Assembly: GCF_040676775.1 (NCBI RefSeq)
Contig: NZ_JBFAPP010000024.1
Location: 1 to 64,000 of the forward strand
Direction of reading: 5' to 3'
Length of the DNA stretch: 64,000 nucleotides
DNA from: Micromonospora_G sp040676775
GTDB lineage: Bacteria; Actinomycetota; Actinomycetes; Mycobacteriales; Micromonosporaceae
Shown piece after piece: positions 39,197 to 48,296 of the stretch. Position 1 is the stretch's first letter, and every line of letters begins with the position of its first letter. Below the pieces are notes generated by a model that searched no databases, was not told the origin of the DNA, and saw only the letters and a program-made list of their open reading frames with translations. Position numbers and translations under genes: made by a program.

Positions 39197-39230
39197 TCAA
39201 GGGTGGTTGTCGGCAACGGCGTCGGAGGAC

Positions 39231-41426
39231 TCAGCCGCCGCCCAGGATCCTGGCCGGGGTGATCGGCAGGTCGCGTACGCGCACGCCGACGGCATCGAAG
39301 ACCGCGTTGGCGACGGCCGCGGCGACCCCGGTCGCACTGAGTTCTCCGATGCCCTTGGCCCCCAGCGGTCCGGCCAGTTCGTCGTGCTCGTCGACGAAGG
39401 CCACGTCGACCAGCGGCGGGATGTCGGCGTTGACCGGCAACGCGACCCCGGACAGGTTCTGCGAGTGCCAGCGGCCGAGTTCCGGCTCGAAGTGGCTGGC
39501 CTCCATGGTGGCCTTGCCCCAGCCCCAGACGATGCCGCCGACCATCTGGGCCCGCGCGGTACGGGTGTTGATGATCCGACCAGCGGCGTAGACGCCGGTG
39601 GCCCTGCGTAGCCGGACGAGCCCGAGGTCGGGATCCACCCCGACCTCGGCGAGAACCACCCCGAAGGTGCGGACCGCCACGTCGCTCGGCCCGGCATCCA
39701 CCTCGGCGCCGCCGGGCAGGCCGAACGAGCCCTCGACCACCAGCGGTGTGCCGTGCCGGGACAGGAGCAGGGCCACCGCGACGGCTTCCGTTCCTCGGCG
39801 CAGTTCGCCGTCGGCGCAGTGCACCTCCGACGGAAGCCAGCCGGCCAGTTCGGCGAGGCAGTCCCGCAGGCGGGTGGCCGCGTCGAGTACGGCGGCGCCG
39901 ACCCCGATCGTGGTGGACGACCCGTAGCTGGGCGGGGCGAGGGGCAGCGAACTGTCGCCGCTGCGGGTCCGGATCTCCACCGGTGGGATCCCGAGCACAC
40001 TCCCGGCGATCTGCGGGAACACCGTGTGCGGCCCCTGACCGATGTCGGCGAAGCCGCCTTCGAGGGTCAACCTGCCGTCGAGGTCCATCCGTAGCCGTGC
40101 CCGAGCGGGGAAACGGAACTGTCCCTGGGTCGCGTCCGCGATCCCGCACCCGATCCGCCAGTGCCCGTCCCGGGTGCCGCCCCGCGGCCGGGTACGCCAG
40201 CCGAACCGGCGCGCGCCCTCGCCGTACGCCTGGACCAGCTTCTTCGACGACCACGGCTTGCCGGTGGACGGCTCCCGGTCGGCATGGTTGATCAGCCGCA
40301 GGTCGATGGGATCGATGCCGGTGGCGCGGGCGAGTTCGTCCATGGCGGCGCCGAGCGCCCAGGTACCCGGTCCGTCGATGGGGGAACGCAGGAAGGTCGG
40401 CAGGTTGACGTTGCCGCGGCGTACCCGCTGGGACAGGGTGATCGCGGGGGCAGCGAACAGGGCCCCCGCGGTGACGGATCCGAACTCGACGTAGTCCTCG
40501 GTGAGGGCGGTGGTGTTGACCACGTCGTGCCGGATCCCGGTCAGTGTGCCGTCGTCTTGGGCGGTGAGTGTCACCTCGTGCTCCATCAGCGGCTGGTAGC
40601 CGACGATCGAGTACATCTGCGCACGGGTGAGCACCAGCTTGATCGGCCGGCGAAGCACGCGGGCGGTCATCGCGGCGAGGATCTCGTGTGGCCAGACGTA
40701 CGCCTTCGCGCCGAAGCCGCCACCGGTGTAGTGGGAGATGACGTGCACCCGCTCGGCGTCGACGCCGAAGACGGCTGCGAGGGTCGCTTGGACACCGAAG
40801 ATGTGCTGTACGGCGTCGTACACGGTGAGGTCGTCGTCCGCCCAGACGGCAAGGATCGCGGACGGTTCCATCGGGTTGTTGTGTCGTGCGGGTTGGGTGT
40901 AGGTCCCGGTGACGGTGGTGGCGGCGGTCCGGACGGCGGCATCGAGGTCGCCGAGTCCGACGTCCAGCGGCGCGAGTCGCGCGTAGCCCGTATCGAGCGA
41001 CGGGGTGCCGATCGGCGCCGTGTCGGGAACCGCGAACGGTGCCGGCTCGACGCGGACCACTACCCGGGTAGCGGCTTCCTCCGCGGCCTCCAGCGAGTCG
41101 GCCACCACGATCGCCACCGGTTGCCCGTGGTACAGGATCCGGTCGTCCTGCACCGGCACGTGCCTGGTCGCCAGCGGCGGAATCGGGGCCCGCGCGAAGT
41201 CCGCGGCGGGTGGTGGCAGGTCGCCGGAGACGAGAACGGCAACCACCCCGGGTACGGCCAGCGCCGCCCGACGGTCGATGCCGGTGACCCGCCCGGCCGG
41301 TACGGGTGCGCCCACCAGTACCGCGTGCAGTTGCCCGTCGAGGTGGTGGTCGGCGGCGTACCTCGCCGCGCCGGTCACCTTCGCCGGTCCGTCGAGCCGG
41401 GCGACCGGGTCTCCGATCCGGGTCAT
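39231..41426 (-). CDS. Aldehyde oxidoreductase, molybdenum-binding subunit (PaoC/XdhA-like)
   Basis: From the ATG at 41426 the protein has 731 residues, the PaoC/YagR size. It starts with the a/b-hammerhead segment (DPVARLDGPAKVTGAARYAAD) and has QPVAIVVADS, RHNNPMEP, GGGFGAKAYVWPHEI and GFADIGQGPHTVFPQIA, typical of molybdopterin-cytosine hydroxylases, ending with GAKGIGELSATGVAAAVANAVFDA, which includes the active-site Glu. It hydroxylates aldehydes or N-heterocycles with water as oxygen source. It is last in a leftward operon FeS, FAD, Mo, and overlaps the FAD gene by 4 bp. Confidence 0.9.
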   Translation of the reverse strand: MTRIGDPVARLDGPAKVTGAARYAADHHLDGQLHAVLVGAPVPAGRVTGIDRRAALAVPGVVAVLVSGDLPPPAADFARAPIPPLATRHVPVQDDRILYHGQPVAIVVADSLEAAEEAATRVVVRVEPAPFAVPDTAPIGTPSLDTGYARLAPLDVGLGDLDAAVRTAATTVTGTYTQPARHNNPMEPSAILAVWADDDLTVYDAVQHIFGVQATLAAVFGVDAERVHVISHYTGGGFGAKAYVWPHEILAAMTARVLRRPIKLVLTRAQMYSIVGYQPLMEHEVTLTAQDDGTLTGIRHDVVNTTALTEDYVEFGSVTAGALFAAPAITLSQRVRRGNVNLPTFLRSPIDGPGTWALGAAMDELARATGIDPIDLRLINHADREPSTGKPWSSKKLVQAYGEGARRFGWRTRPRGGTRDGHWRIGCGIADATQGQFRFPARARLRMDLDGRLTLEGGFADIGQGPHTVFPQIAGSVLGIPPVEIRTRSGDSSLPLAPPSYGSSTTIGVGAAVLDAATRLRDCLAELAGWLPSEVHCADGELRRGTEAVAVALLLSRHGTPLVVEGSFGLPGGAEVDAGPSDVAVRTFGVVLAEVGVDPDLGLVRLRRATGVYAAGRIINTRTARAQMVGGIVWGWGKATMEASHFEPELGRWHSQNLSGVALPVNADIPPLVDVAFVDEHDELAGPLGAKGIGELSATGVAAAVANAVFDAVGVRVRDLPITPARILGGG

Positions 41427-42418
41427 GGTCGCATCGCCGGTTCCCCGGCGGCTGCCCGTTCGATCGCCCGGAGCACCGCGTTGCGGGCCAGCGGGATCTT
41501 GTGCGCGTTGTGCGGGAGCGCGCGGGCGTCGTCGAAGCCGGCGGCGACTGCCGCCTCGACCTCGGTCGAACCGATCGTGCTGTCGATCAGGAGCTGTTCG
41601 GTGCGGTGCAGGCGCCAGGGCCGCATCGCGACGGATCCGAGGGCGATGCGGGCGCCACGGATCGTCGTACCGTCGATTTCGAGGGCGACGGCGGCGGCGA
41701 CGATGGCGTACTCGTAGCTGGCACGTTCGCGGACCTTGACGTACGCCGACCGGCGGGCCGCGCCCGGTAGCTCGATCCGGGTCACGATCTCGTCCGGCCG
41801 CAGCACGTGGTGCGCCGTCGGATCCTGCGACGGCAGGACGTGCAGGTCGCGGGCGGGTATTCGACGGCCTCCCCGAGCCGACTCGGTGACCAGGACCGCG
41901 TCCACCGCCGCCAGCGCGGTCGCCGGATCGGCGGGCTGCACGGCGACGCAGTCGTCCGTCCAGCCGAAGATGGCGTGCTGGTCGTTGATGCCGTGCCGGG
42001 CGGCGCAGCCGGAACCGCGTCGGCGCTTGTTGCACGGCGTCGGCGCCTCCGACCGGAAGTACGGGCAGCGGGTCATCTGCAGCGGGTTTCCGCCGATGGT
42101 GGCGAGGTTGCGCAGTTGGGCCGAGGCCGCCTGGTGGATCGCCTGGGTCAGTACGGGAAACCGGTCCCGGACCAGCGCGTGCCCGGCGACGTCGTTGAGC
42201 CGGGCGAGTGCGCCGATGTGCACCGTGTCGTCGGCGAGTTCGATCGCGGACAGGTCCGGAAGGCGGTTGATGTCCACGACATCCGAGGGACGTGACACCC
42301 CGAGTCGTATCCAGTTGACCAGTTCGGTGCCGCCCGCGAGCACTGCGGCGCCGTCGGCGTCGGCAGCGGCCATCGCGTCGCCAAGAGTGTCGGCCCGATG
42401 GTAGGTGAACGGGTACAT
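41423..42418 (-). CDS. Aldehyde oxidoreductase, FAD subunit with extra Fe-S site (PaoB-like)
   Basis: This 331-residue FAD-binding subunit (CO dehydrogenase medium-chain family) has LAGGTELVNWIRLG and the AQLRNLATIGGN pyrophosphate motif. Cys118, Cys129, Cys138 and Cys157 lie in an insert (TRCPYFRSEAPTPC...GSGC...DDC) matching that of E. coli PaoB, where four Cys hold an additional 4Fe-4S cluster. The complex is therefore of the PaoABC aldehyde-oxidoreductase type rather than simple xanthine dehydrogenase. The gene lies 4 bp after the 2Fe-2S subunit. Confidence 0.9.
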   Translation of the reverse strand: MYPFTYHRADTLGDAMAAADADGAAVLAGGTELVNWIRLGVSRPSDVVDINRLPDLSAIELADDTVHIGALARLNDVAGHALVRDRFPVLTQAIHQAASAQLRNLATIGGNPLQMTRCPYFRSEAPTPCNKRRRGSGCAARHGINDQHAIFGWTDDCVAVQPADPATALAAVDAVLVTESARGGRRIPARDLHVLPSQDPTAHHVLRPDEIVTRIELPGAARRSAYVKVRERASYEYAIVAAAVALEIDGTTIRGARIALGSVAMRPWRLHRTEQLLIDSTIGSTEVEAAVAAGFDDARALPHNAHKIPLARNAVLRAIERAAAGEPAMRP

Positions 42419-42422
42419 GCCC

Positions 42423-42914
42423 TCACCCCGCCGACGCGGCCCGGACCGCGGCGGTGATCTGCGGATACGCCGAGCAGCGGCAGATGTTGCCGCTCATCCA
42501 CTCGCGGATGTCGTCGTCGTCGCGGGTGTGGCCCTCGCTGATGCAGCCGACCGCGGACATGATCTGACCGGGTGTACAGAAGCCGCACTGGAAGGCGTCG
42601 TGGTCGATGAACGACTGCTGGACCGGGTGCAACCGCTCGTCACGGGCGAGGCCCTCGATCGTGGTCACCCGCCGTTCGTGCAGCGACGCCAACAGGATCA
42701 TGCAGGCGTTGACCCGCCGCTCGTCCACGAGCAGCGTGCAGCTTCCGCACTCGCCGCGGTTGCAGCCTTTCTTGGTCCCGGTCAGGTCTAGCGTTTCCCG
42801 AAGGAAATCCAGGAGCGTCGTGCGGCAGTCCGACTCCCGGTCGACCTCCACGCCGTTCACGGTCAACCGGGTACGCACCGTGGGTGGGGCGCCTGGCGTG
42901 GACTGCGCGGCCAA
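42423..42914 (-). CDS. Aldehyde oxidoreductase, 2Fe-2S subunit (PaoA-like)
   Basis: This 163-residue protein contains two 2Fe-2S clusters: plant-type Cys51, Cys56, Cys59 and Cys71 (GCNRGECGSC...C) and the alpha-helical domain Cys110, Cys113, Cys145 and Cys147 (CGFC...CRC). It passes electrons from the molybdenum centre to FAD. The likely start is TTG at 42914 with AGGGAG 6 nt upstream. There is no twin-arginine signal, unlike E. coli PaoA, so the enzyme should be cytoplasmic. First gene of the leftward operon. Confidence 0.9.
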   Translation of the reverse strand: MAAQSTPGAPPTVRTRLTVNGVEVDRESDCRTTLLDFLRETLDLTGTKKGCNRGECGSCTLLVDERRVNACMILLASLHERRVTTIEGLARDERLHPVQQSFIDHDAFQCGFCTPGQIMSAVGCISEGHTRDDDDIREWMSGNICRCSAYPQITAAVRAASAG

Positions 42915-43061
42915 CCTCTGCTCCCTTGCCGGACCGGACGCGGCCCAACGTGAAGGGGTGGAGGCCGCGCCAGTCGACGATATCGGGAACAGAATGCCAG
43001 TTTGGTCACTTAGCGAATTATCGCCGGTTTATCCCGAGCTGGGGTATTGCCAGCGGCCCTA

Positions 43062-43184
43062 CTAGGCCTGGCGGCTCTTCCACCGAGGGTTGGCCCGGTT
43101 GAGCACGATGACCCGGCCACGGCGGCGAACCACCACCGAGCCCGGCCGCTGCTTCAGGGACCGTAGCGAACTGCGAACCTTCAT
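43062..43184 (-). CDS. rpmJ: 50S ribosomal protein bL36, zinc-free type
   Basis: A 40-codon gene encoding KVRSSLRSLK, then VVVRRRGRVIVLN and ending NPRWKSRQA. It matches actinobacterial bL36 paralogues, except that the Cys/His zinc ligands of the standard form are absent. Such C-minus ribosomal proteins usually replace the zinc form when zinc is scarce, under Zur control. I saw no clear Zur box in the ~180 bp upstream. It is isolated between the PaoABC-like operon and the divergently transcribed nhaA gene. Confidence 0.9.
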   Translation of the reverse strand: MKVRSSLRSLKQRPGSVVVRRRGRVIVLNRANPRWKSRQA

Positions 43185-43363
43185 GACTGCCTCCATCCGG
43201 TTCCGGAACCGACCTGATCGGCCCGTCCGCCAGAGACAACGCCTCCGGCACTGTCAAGATTCCCTGGTGAGCAGGGGCGGACCGGGCATGGGTGCGGTGG
43301 AGCGGATGGGTGGAATGTCGGATTCCGGCGGCTCCGTGCCGGTGCGGCGGAACGGGCGGATCG

Positions 43364-45253
43364 GTGACTGACTCCTCCTCGTCGCGGATGCGGGGACGGA
43401 CCGTACGCACTCGCGAGGTCACCGCGCCGCTGCGTACGTTCATCCGTACCGAGGCGGGCAGTGCCGGTGTGCTCGTCGTGGCCATCGTCGCGGCACTGGC
43501 CTGGGCGAACCTGGGTCCGGACTCGTACGAGGCGGTCTGGGGTACCAAGTTCGAGATCCGGCTCGGTGACTTCGGCACCGTCCACGAACTGCGTACCTGG
43601 GTCAACAGCGGGCTGATGACGCTGTTCTTCCTGGTGGTGGGACTGGAGGCGCGACGGGAGTTCGACCTCGGCGACCTACGCGACCGGCGACGGTTCGTCC
43701 TGCCGTTCAGTGCCGGCGTGGTGGGCATGCTGCTCCCGGTGCTGATCTTCCTGCTCGTCAACCGGGGCGGCCCCGGCGCGCACGGCTGGGGGGTGGCCAT
43801 GTCGACCGACACCGCGCTCGCCCTCGGACTGCTCGCACTGCTCGGGCGGGGCGTACCGGACCAGGCACGGGTCTTCCTGCTCACCGTGCTGGTGGTGGAC
43901 GACCTGGTCGCGCTGGTGGTGATCGCGGTCGTCTACAGCGACGACATCAAGCTGATGCCGATCATCGTCGCGGTCGTGATCTTCGCCGTACTGCTCGGTC
44001 TGCGGGCCCTGGGCCTGCGGCGCGGTGTCGTCTACGCCCCCTTCTGCATCGCCCTGTGGGCCGCGCTGCTGGCCAGTGGTGTGGATCCGGTAGTGGCCGG
44101 GCTCGCCATCGGGCTGACCGCGACGGCGTACGTGCCGCCACGTGGCGCCCTGGAACGGGCCACCGGGCTGTTCAAGCTCTTCCGGGAACAGCCGACCGCG
44201 GAACTCGCCCGCTCCGCCACCCTCGGCCTGACCCAGACGCTGTCGCCGAACGACCGGCTGCAACGCATGTACCACCCGTGGACGAGCTACCTCATCGTCC
44301 CGCTGTTCGGGCTGGTGAACGCCGGCATCGCCATCGACGGCGCCTTCCTCGTCCGCGCCTTCACCTCCCCGGTGACGCTCGGCATCCTGCTCGGGTACGT
44401 GGTCGGCAAGCCCGTCGCCATCCTCGGCGTCTCCTGGCTGCTGACCCGGCTGACCGCCGGCCGGGTCCGTCCCACGGTCGGCTGGGCGGCGGTCCTCGGC
44501 AGCGGCACCATCGCCGGCATCGGCTTCACCGTCTCGCTGCTGATCGCCACCCTGGCCTTCGACGAGCCGCAACTCGCCGAGGCGAAGATCGGCGTACTGG
44601 CCACGGCTGTCGTGGGGTCGGTGCTCACCTGGGCCGTGTACCGGATCACCAACTCGCTGCCGAAGCCGCGCCGGGCCCGCGCGCTGCTGGGCGACACCGA
44701 ACAGCTCGTCGACCTCATCCCACCCGTCGACCCGGAGCGGGACCACGTACGCGGGCCGGCGGACGCCTCGGTCACCCTGGTCGAGTACGGCGACTTCCAG
44801 TGCCCGTACTGCGGGCAGGCCGAGCCGGTCGTACGCGAACTGCTCACCGACGCCGACCTGCGCTACGTCTGGCGCCACCTGCCCCTGACCGACGTACACC
44901 CGCAGGCGCAACTGGCCGCGGAGGCGGCCGAGGCGGCAGCGGCCCAGGGTGCGTTCTGGCCGATGCACGACCTGCTCCTGGACCACCAGGACAAGCTGTC
45001 GCTGAACGACCTGCTCGGATACGCCGACCAACTCGGCCTCGACCGGGAGCGCTTCCGCAACGACCTGATAGAGCACGAGCACGCCGGCCGGGTCGCCCGG
45101 CACCTCGAATCGGCCGACCTGAGCGATGTGTCGGGCACGCCCACCTTCTTCATCAACGAACAGCGCCACTACGGGGCGTACGACATCTCGACCCTGACCA
45201 CGGCGATCCGGACCGCGCGTGCCCGCGCCCGGATCGGTGCCCGACCGAACTGA
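43364..45253 (+). CDS. nhaA: NhaA Na+/H+ antiporter fused to a DsbA/thioredoxin-like domain
   Basis: The GTG at 43364 gives 629 residues; an earlier start at 43292 adds only unrelated residues. Residues about 20-420 are NhaA: FFLVVGLEARREF, AMSTDTALALGLLALLG and LTVLVVDDLVALVVIA with the conserved ion-binding Asp pair, then GTIAGIGFTVSLLIA. From about 450 to the end is a DsbA-like (thioredoxin_4) domain with FQCPYCGQ (Cys480 and Cys483) and a cis-Pro in SGTPTFFINE. This fusion recurs in actinobacteria. The extra domain should face a redox-active compartment, but its partner is unknown. Confidence 0.93.
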   Translation: MTDSSSSRMRGRTVRTREVTAPLRTFIRTEAGSAGVLVVAIVAALAWANLGPDSYEAVWGTKFEIRLGDFGTVHELRTWVNSGLMTLFFLVVGLEARREFDLGDLRDRRRFVLPFSAGVVGMLLPVLIFLLVNRGGPGAHGWGVAMSTDTALALGLLALLGRGVPDQARVFLLTVLVVDDLVALVVIAVVYSDDIKLMPIIVAVVIFAVLLGLRALGLRRGVVYAPFCIALWAALLASGVDPVVAGLAIGLTATAYVPPRGALERATGLFKLFREQPTAELARSATLGLTQTLSPNDRLQRMYHPWTSYLIVPLFGLVNAGIAIDGAFLVRAFTSPVTLGILLGYVVGKPVAILGVSWLLTRLTAGRVRPTVGWAAVLGSGTIAGIGFTVSLLIATLAFDEPQLAEAKIGVLATAVVGSVLTWAVYRITNSLPKPRRARALLGDTEQLVDLIPPVDPERDHVRGPADASVTLVEYGDFQCPYCGQAEPVVRELLTDADLRYVWRHLPLTDVHPQAQLAAEAAEAAAAQGAFWPMHDLLLDHQDKLSLNDLLGYADQLGLDRERFRNDLIEHEHAGRVARHLESADLSDVSGTPTFFINEQRHYGAYDISTLTTAIRTARARARIGARPN

Positions 45254-45309
45254 GCTTCCGGGCGCCGCTGCCCCTCACCGCGATTGTGCCGGGAGACTGG
45301 AGCGGCCGG

Positions 45310-48234
45310 TCACGGTCCGGTGTGGACCAGGGGAGCCCACAGCTCGGGTCGGTCTGGCTGTTCCTCCCGCACCCGGGCAACCGCCCGGTCGAGCGCGTAC
45401 GCGGCGCCGCTCGCGTCGGGTTCACCACCGGCCGTGAGGTGGGCGTACACCGCCTCCGCGACCTGGGCCGCCACCCGGTCCGACACCGCCCACTGGCTGC
45501 CTATGACGTGTCGGTAGCCGGCGAGTTGCAGCGCCGCGGTCAGGTGGATCGCCTCGTCGGGCAGGTCCCGCCCACCGGCCGCGGTCCGGCAGGCCGACAG
45601 GTAGGCCAAATCCGCTCCGGCCGTCGCCCCCGCACCGGAGCGCGCGGCCAGGGCGGGGCTCGACGACAGGTCCAACACGCTGAGCCGGCCGTCGCTCAGG
45701 TGCAGGGCGCTGGCGCTCGGGTGGTCGAAGTCCTGCCGGGCATGGCAGGCGAAGTGTGCCCAGCTGTGCTGGCCGAGGGCGGCGAGGACCGCCGAGGTGG
45801 TCGCACCCGGCCCGCTCAGCAGACGTACGCCGGGCAGGTTCTCGCTGACCGCGCGGAGCTCGTCGGCGACCGCCGGCAGCGGTGCCTGACCCGGCGTCTG
45901 GGCCAGGCCGACCGCGAACACCCGGGCCGGTCGGGCCGGAGCGGGCCCGGACCGGGCCCGCAGCAACGCACCCAGGCCCGAGGTGTACGAGGAAACCAGT
46001 CGCGCCGTCACCGTCGGCCGGCGCCGCTCACGCAGTGCCCTTCCCGCGCCATACCGCCCGGCGGCGTGCAGCGGCAACATGGTCAGCGGCCCGGTCGGAC
46101 ACCACCACACCCGGCGCCGACCGGTAGGTCCGTCCTGCTGGGCCGGCCCGATTCCGGTTGGCGCCGGGCCGAGGATCTCGTCCAATGCCGCGCAGACCGG
46201 CTCGGCCAGCGTGTCCCACAGCCAGCGCTGGATCGAGATCAGGGTCTGCCGCAGGTGCGTACGCGCCAACGCGCCGCTGCCGGACTCGGCCTCCCGCTGC
46301 GCCGCGAGCAGCGCGCCAGCCCGGCTCTGTACGGTGTCGTGGTCCAGCCACGGCAACGGCACCGGGTGCACCTCGGTGGGCGTGATCACCAGCGCGTCGC
46401 TGCGCCACCGGGTGGTACTGACCATGATCACCGGCCCGTGGTCGGCGGCCCGCCGCAGCGTCTCGAACCGCGGCGCGGCGAGGAACTCCTCGAATCCCGG
46501 CTGGCTCCGGGCCTCGGCGAGCAGTCGCTCCCAGCGCTCCGCCAACCGACGCAGGCGGTCCGCCTCGCCGACCGTCGCGGAACCGGCACCGCTCGCCATG
46601 GTCAGCAATTCGAACCTGGTGCCCGGATCGCCGGTGTCCGGTGCGCCGGTCGACCAGGCCGCGCCCTCGCCGTCCAACGCCCGACGGGTCTCGTCCAGCC
46701 GCGCGGCCAGTTCCGGGGCCGCCGCCGCCAGCGCGGACAGGTCGCTGCGGGTCTGCACCGCCTGTGACCAGAGCACCTGACGCCCGTGTTCCAGCAACTC
46801 CACCGCCCGGCGGGGCTGACCGGCGGCGAGCGCCCAGGCCGCCGCGTCCGCGCCCAGTCCGGCCGACTTCGCGAGCCGCTGCTCCTGCACGGACCGCTCC
46901 AGCCCGCGCCAGGCCAGCACCGGCAGCAGTCCCACCGCGACCGAGTACGCCTCCAGCGCCAGCTTGGCGTCGCCGACATCGGTGGCGGCGGTCGCCCAGG
47001 CGGTCGCGGCCGCCATCTTCACCTCGATCGGTCCGATCCGCGAACCGACCGCCGCCCGCCACAGCCCGACCGCGGAGTCCAGGTCGGCCGTCGCGCCCGT
47101 GATCATGCTCCGGACCCGGAATGCCGTGGCCAGCACGCTCAGCGCGCGGGTCCGGTCCGGGTTGCCCGGGGACAGGCCGGACAGCGCGACCCGTCCGATT
47201 CGGACCGCCTCCTCCACACCGGCCGGGTCACTGCCGAGACGGGCCCGGACCAACACCATGTTGGCCAGGTTGGAGCGGTGGATGGCGAGCCTCGGGTCGT
47301 CCGTGGAGGCCCCCTCGACCGCCTCGCGGGCGGCCTGGACCGCCGCCTCCACGTGGATTCCGGAGTCACCCTTGAGGAAGTGCCCGAACAGCACCACCGC
47401 GTGGTTCGCCAGGAACTGCGACCTCAGCCGCGGGTACGTCGGCAGCATCGTGATCACCTCACGGCTGGTCCGGGTGGCCTCCTCCAGATCGGCCGCCGGA
47501 CCGCCCCGCATGTGCCGCTGCCACAGGGCGTACGAGAGGTTGGCCTGGACAAGCACCCGCTCGACGTGGTCGGCGGACATCCCGGCCAATATCAGCCGGC
47601 ACAGCTCCACCGCCTCGTCCACGTCGGCCATCCGGCCCAGTGCGGCGAACCTGGCGATCAGACAGATCGTCAGCAGGCTCTGGCTGACGAACAGACCGAC
47701 CGGTTCGTCGACCGTGGCGACCGCCTCCTTGGTCAGCCGTACCGCCTCGTCCAGGTCGGCGAGCTGGCCGAACCGGCTGTACCGCAGGCGGCGGGCGTAC
47801 CCGAGGTTCCGCAGCGCCCCCGCCCGGTTCGGGTGATCCGGTGTGGTGCCGGTGGAGGCCGCCGTCCCGGCGGCGAGTGCCTCGTCCAGGTCCGCGAGTT
47901 GTCCGGTTGCCTCGTACCGCTGGCACAGCGCCCAGCACAACTGTGAGCGGGTCAGTGGGCGCAGCGGGCTGTCCGCCGGCACGAGGTCGACCGCGGCCCG
48001 CGCCAATTCGACGGCGTGGTCCAGGGAGGCGCCGGGGGCGGAGTCCCGGACCCGCAGCACGATCACCTCGCAGAGCGTCAACAGCGCGTACGGGCGTTCG
48101 GGGGCATCGCCGGGCACCTGCCGCAGCAGCTCCTCGGCTCGGGCGATGGCGGCAAGATCCCGCTGTTCCCGGTAGCGCCCGATCAACTCGATCGCCCACG
48201 CGACGGGATCCTCACGCTCCTCCGACACGGGCAC
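45310..48234 (-). CDS. TPR-repeat CHAT-domain protein (putative caspase-like protease)
   Basis: About 974 residues. The N-terminal ~450 are alpha-helical TPR-like repeats (repeated LDEAVxLxRxAV-type units), followed by a linker and a C-terminal CHAT domain. The catalytic pair is visible: His831 in HFACHA and Cys882 in YLSACRTA, with the downstream GYRHVIGSQWAVSD typical of CHAT. CHAT proteins are separase/caspase-like peptidases used in prokaryotic conflict systems. The TTG that begins the longest frame is the -35 of a TTGACG-18-TCTACT promoter. The GTG at 48234 is exactly where a leaderless transcript would start; a GTG at 48228 is the alternative. It diverges from the gene at 48297. Confidence 0.85.
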   Translation of the reverse strand: MPVSEEREDPVAWAIELIGRYREQRDLAAIARAEELLRQVPGDAPERPYALLTLCEVIVLRVRDSAPGASLDHAVELARAAVDLVPADSPLRPLTRSQLCWALCQRYEATGQLADLDEALAAGTAASTGTTPDHPNRAGALRNLGYARRLRYSRFGQLADLDEAVRLTKEAVATVDEPVGLFVSQSLLTICLIARFAALGRMADVDEAVELCRLILAGMSADHVERVLVQANLSYALWQRHMRGGPAADLEEATRTSREVITMLPTYPRLRSQFLANHAVVLFGHFLKGDSGIHVEAAVQAAREAVEGASTDDPRLAIHRSNLANMVLVRARLGSDPAGVEEAVRIGRVALSGLSPGNPDRTRALSVLATAFRVRSMITGATADLDSAVGLWRAAVGSRIGPIEVKMAAATAWATAATDVGDAKLALEAYSVAVGLLPVLAWRGLERSVQEQRLAKSAGLGADAAAWALAAGQPRRAVELLEHGRQVLWSQAVQTRSDLSALAAAAPELAARLDETRRALDGEGAAWSTGAPDTGDPGTRFELLTMASGAGSATVGEADRLRRLAERWERLLAEARSQPGFEEFLAAPRFETLRRAADHGPVIMVSTTRWRSDALVITPTEVHPVPLPWLDHDTVQSRAGALLAAQREAESGSGALARTHLRQTLISIQRWLWDTLAEPVCAALDEILGPAPTGIGPAQQDGPTGRRRVWWCPTGPLTMLPLHAAGRYGAGRALRERRRPTVTARLVSSYTSGLGALLRARSGPAPARPARVFAVGLAQTPGQAPLPAVADELRAVSENLPGVRLLSGPGATTSAVLAALGQHSWAHFACHARQDFDHPSASALHLSDGRLSVLDLSSSPALAARSGAGATAGADLAYLSACRTAAGGRDLPDEAIHLTAALQLAGYRHVIGSQWAVSDRVAAQVAEAVYAHLTAGGEPDASGAAYALDRAVARVREEQPDRPELWAPLVHTGP

Positions 48235-48296
48235 CCGACCAGTAGATTGAACGGAGCGTGTTACCGTCAAGACCCTTCGTCGAGGGAGTCTCTACA

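Noticed and set aside
44056..46767. A 903-codon plus-strand open frame
   Set aside because: It overlaps the NhaA-DsbA gene in another frame and runs antisense into the CHAT gene; composition is shadow-like.
48271..48296. Using the TTG at 48270 as the start of the CHAT gene
   Set aside because: That TTG is the -35 hexamer of a well-placed promoter; GTG 48234 fits a leaderless start better.
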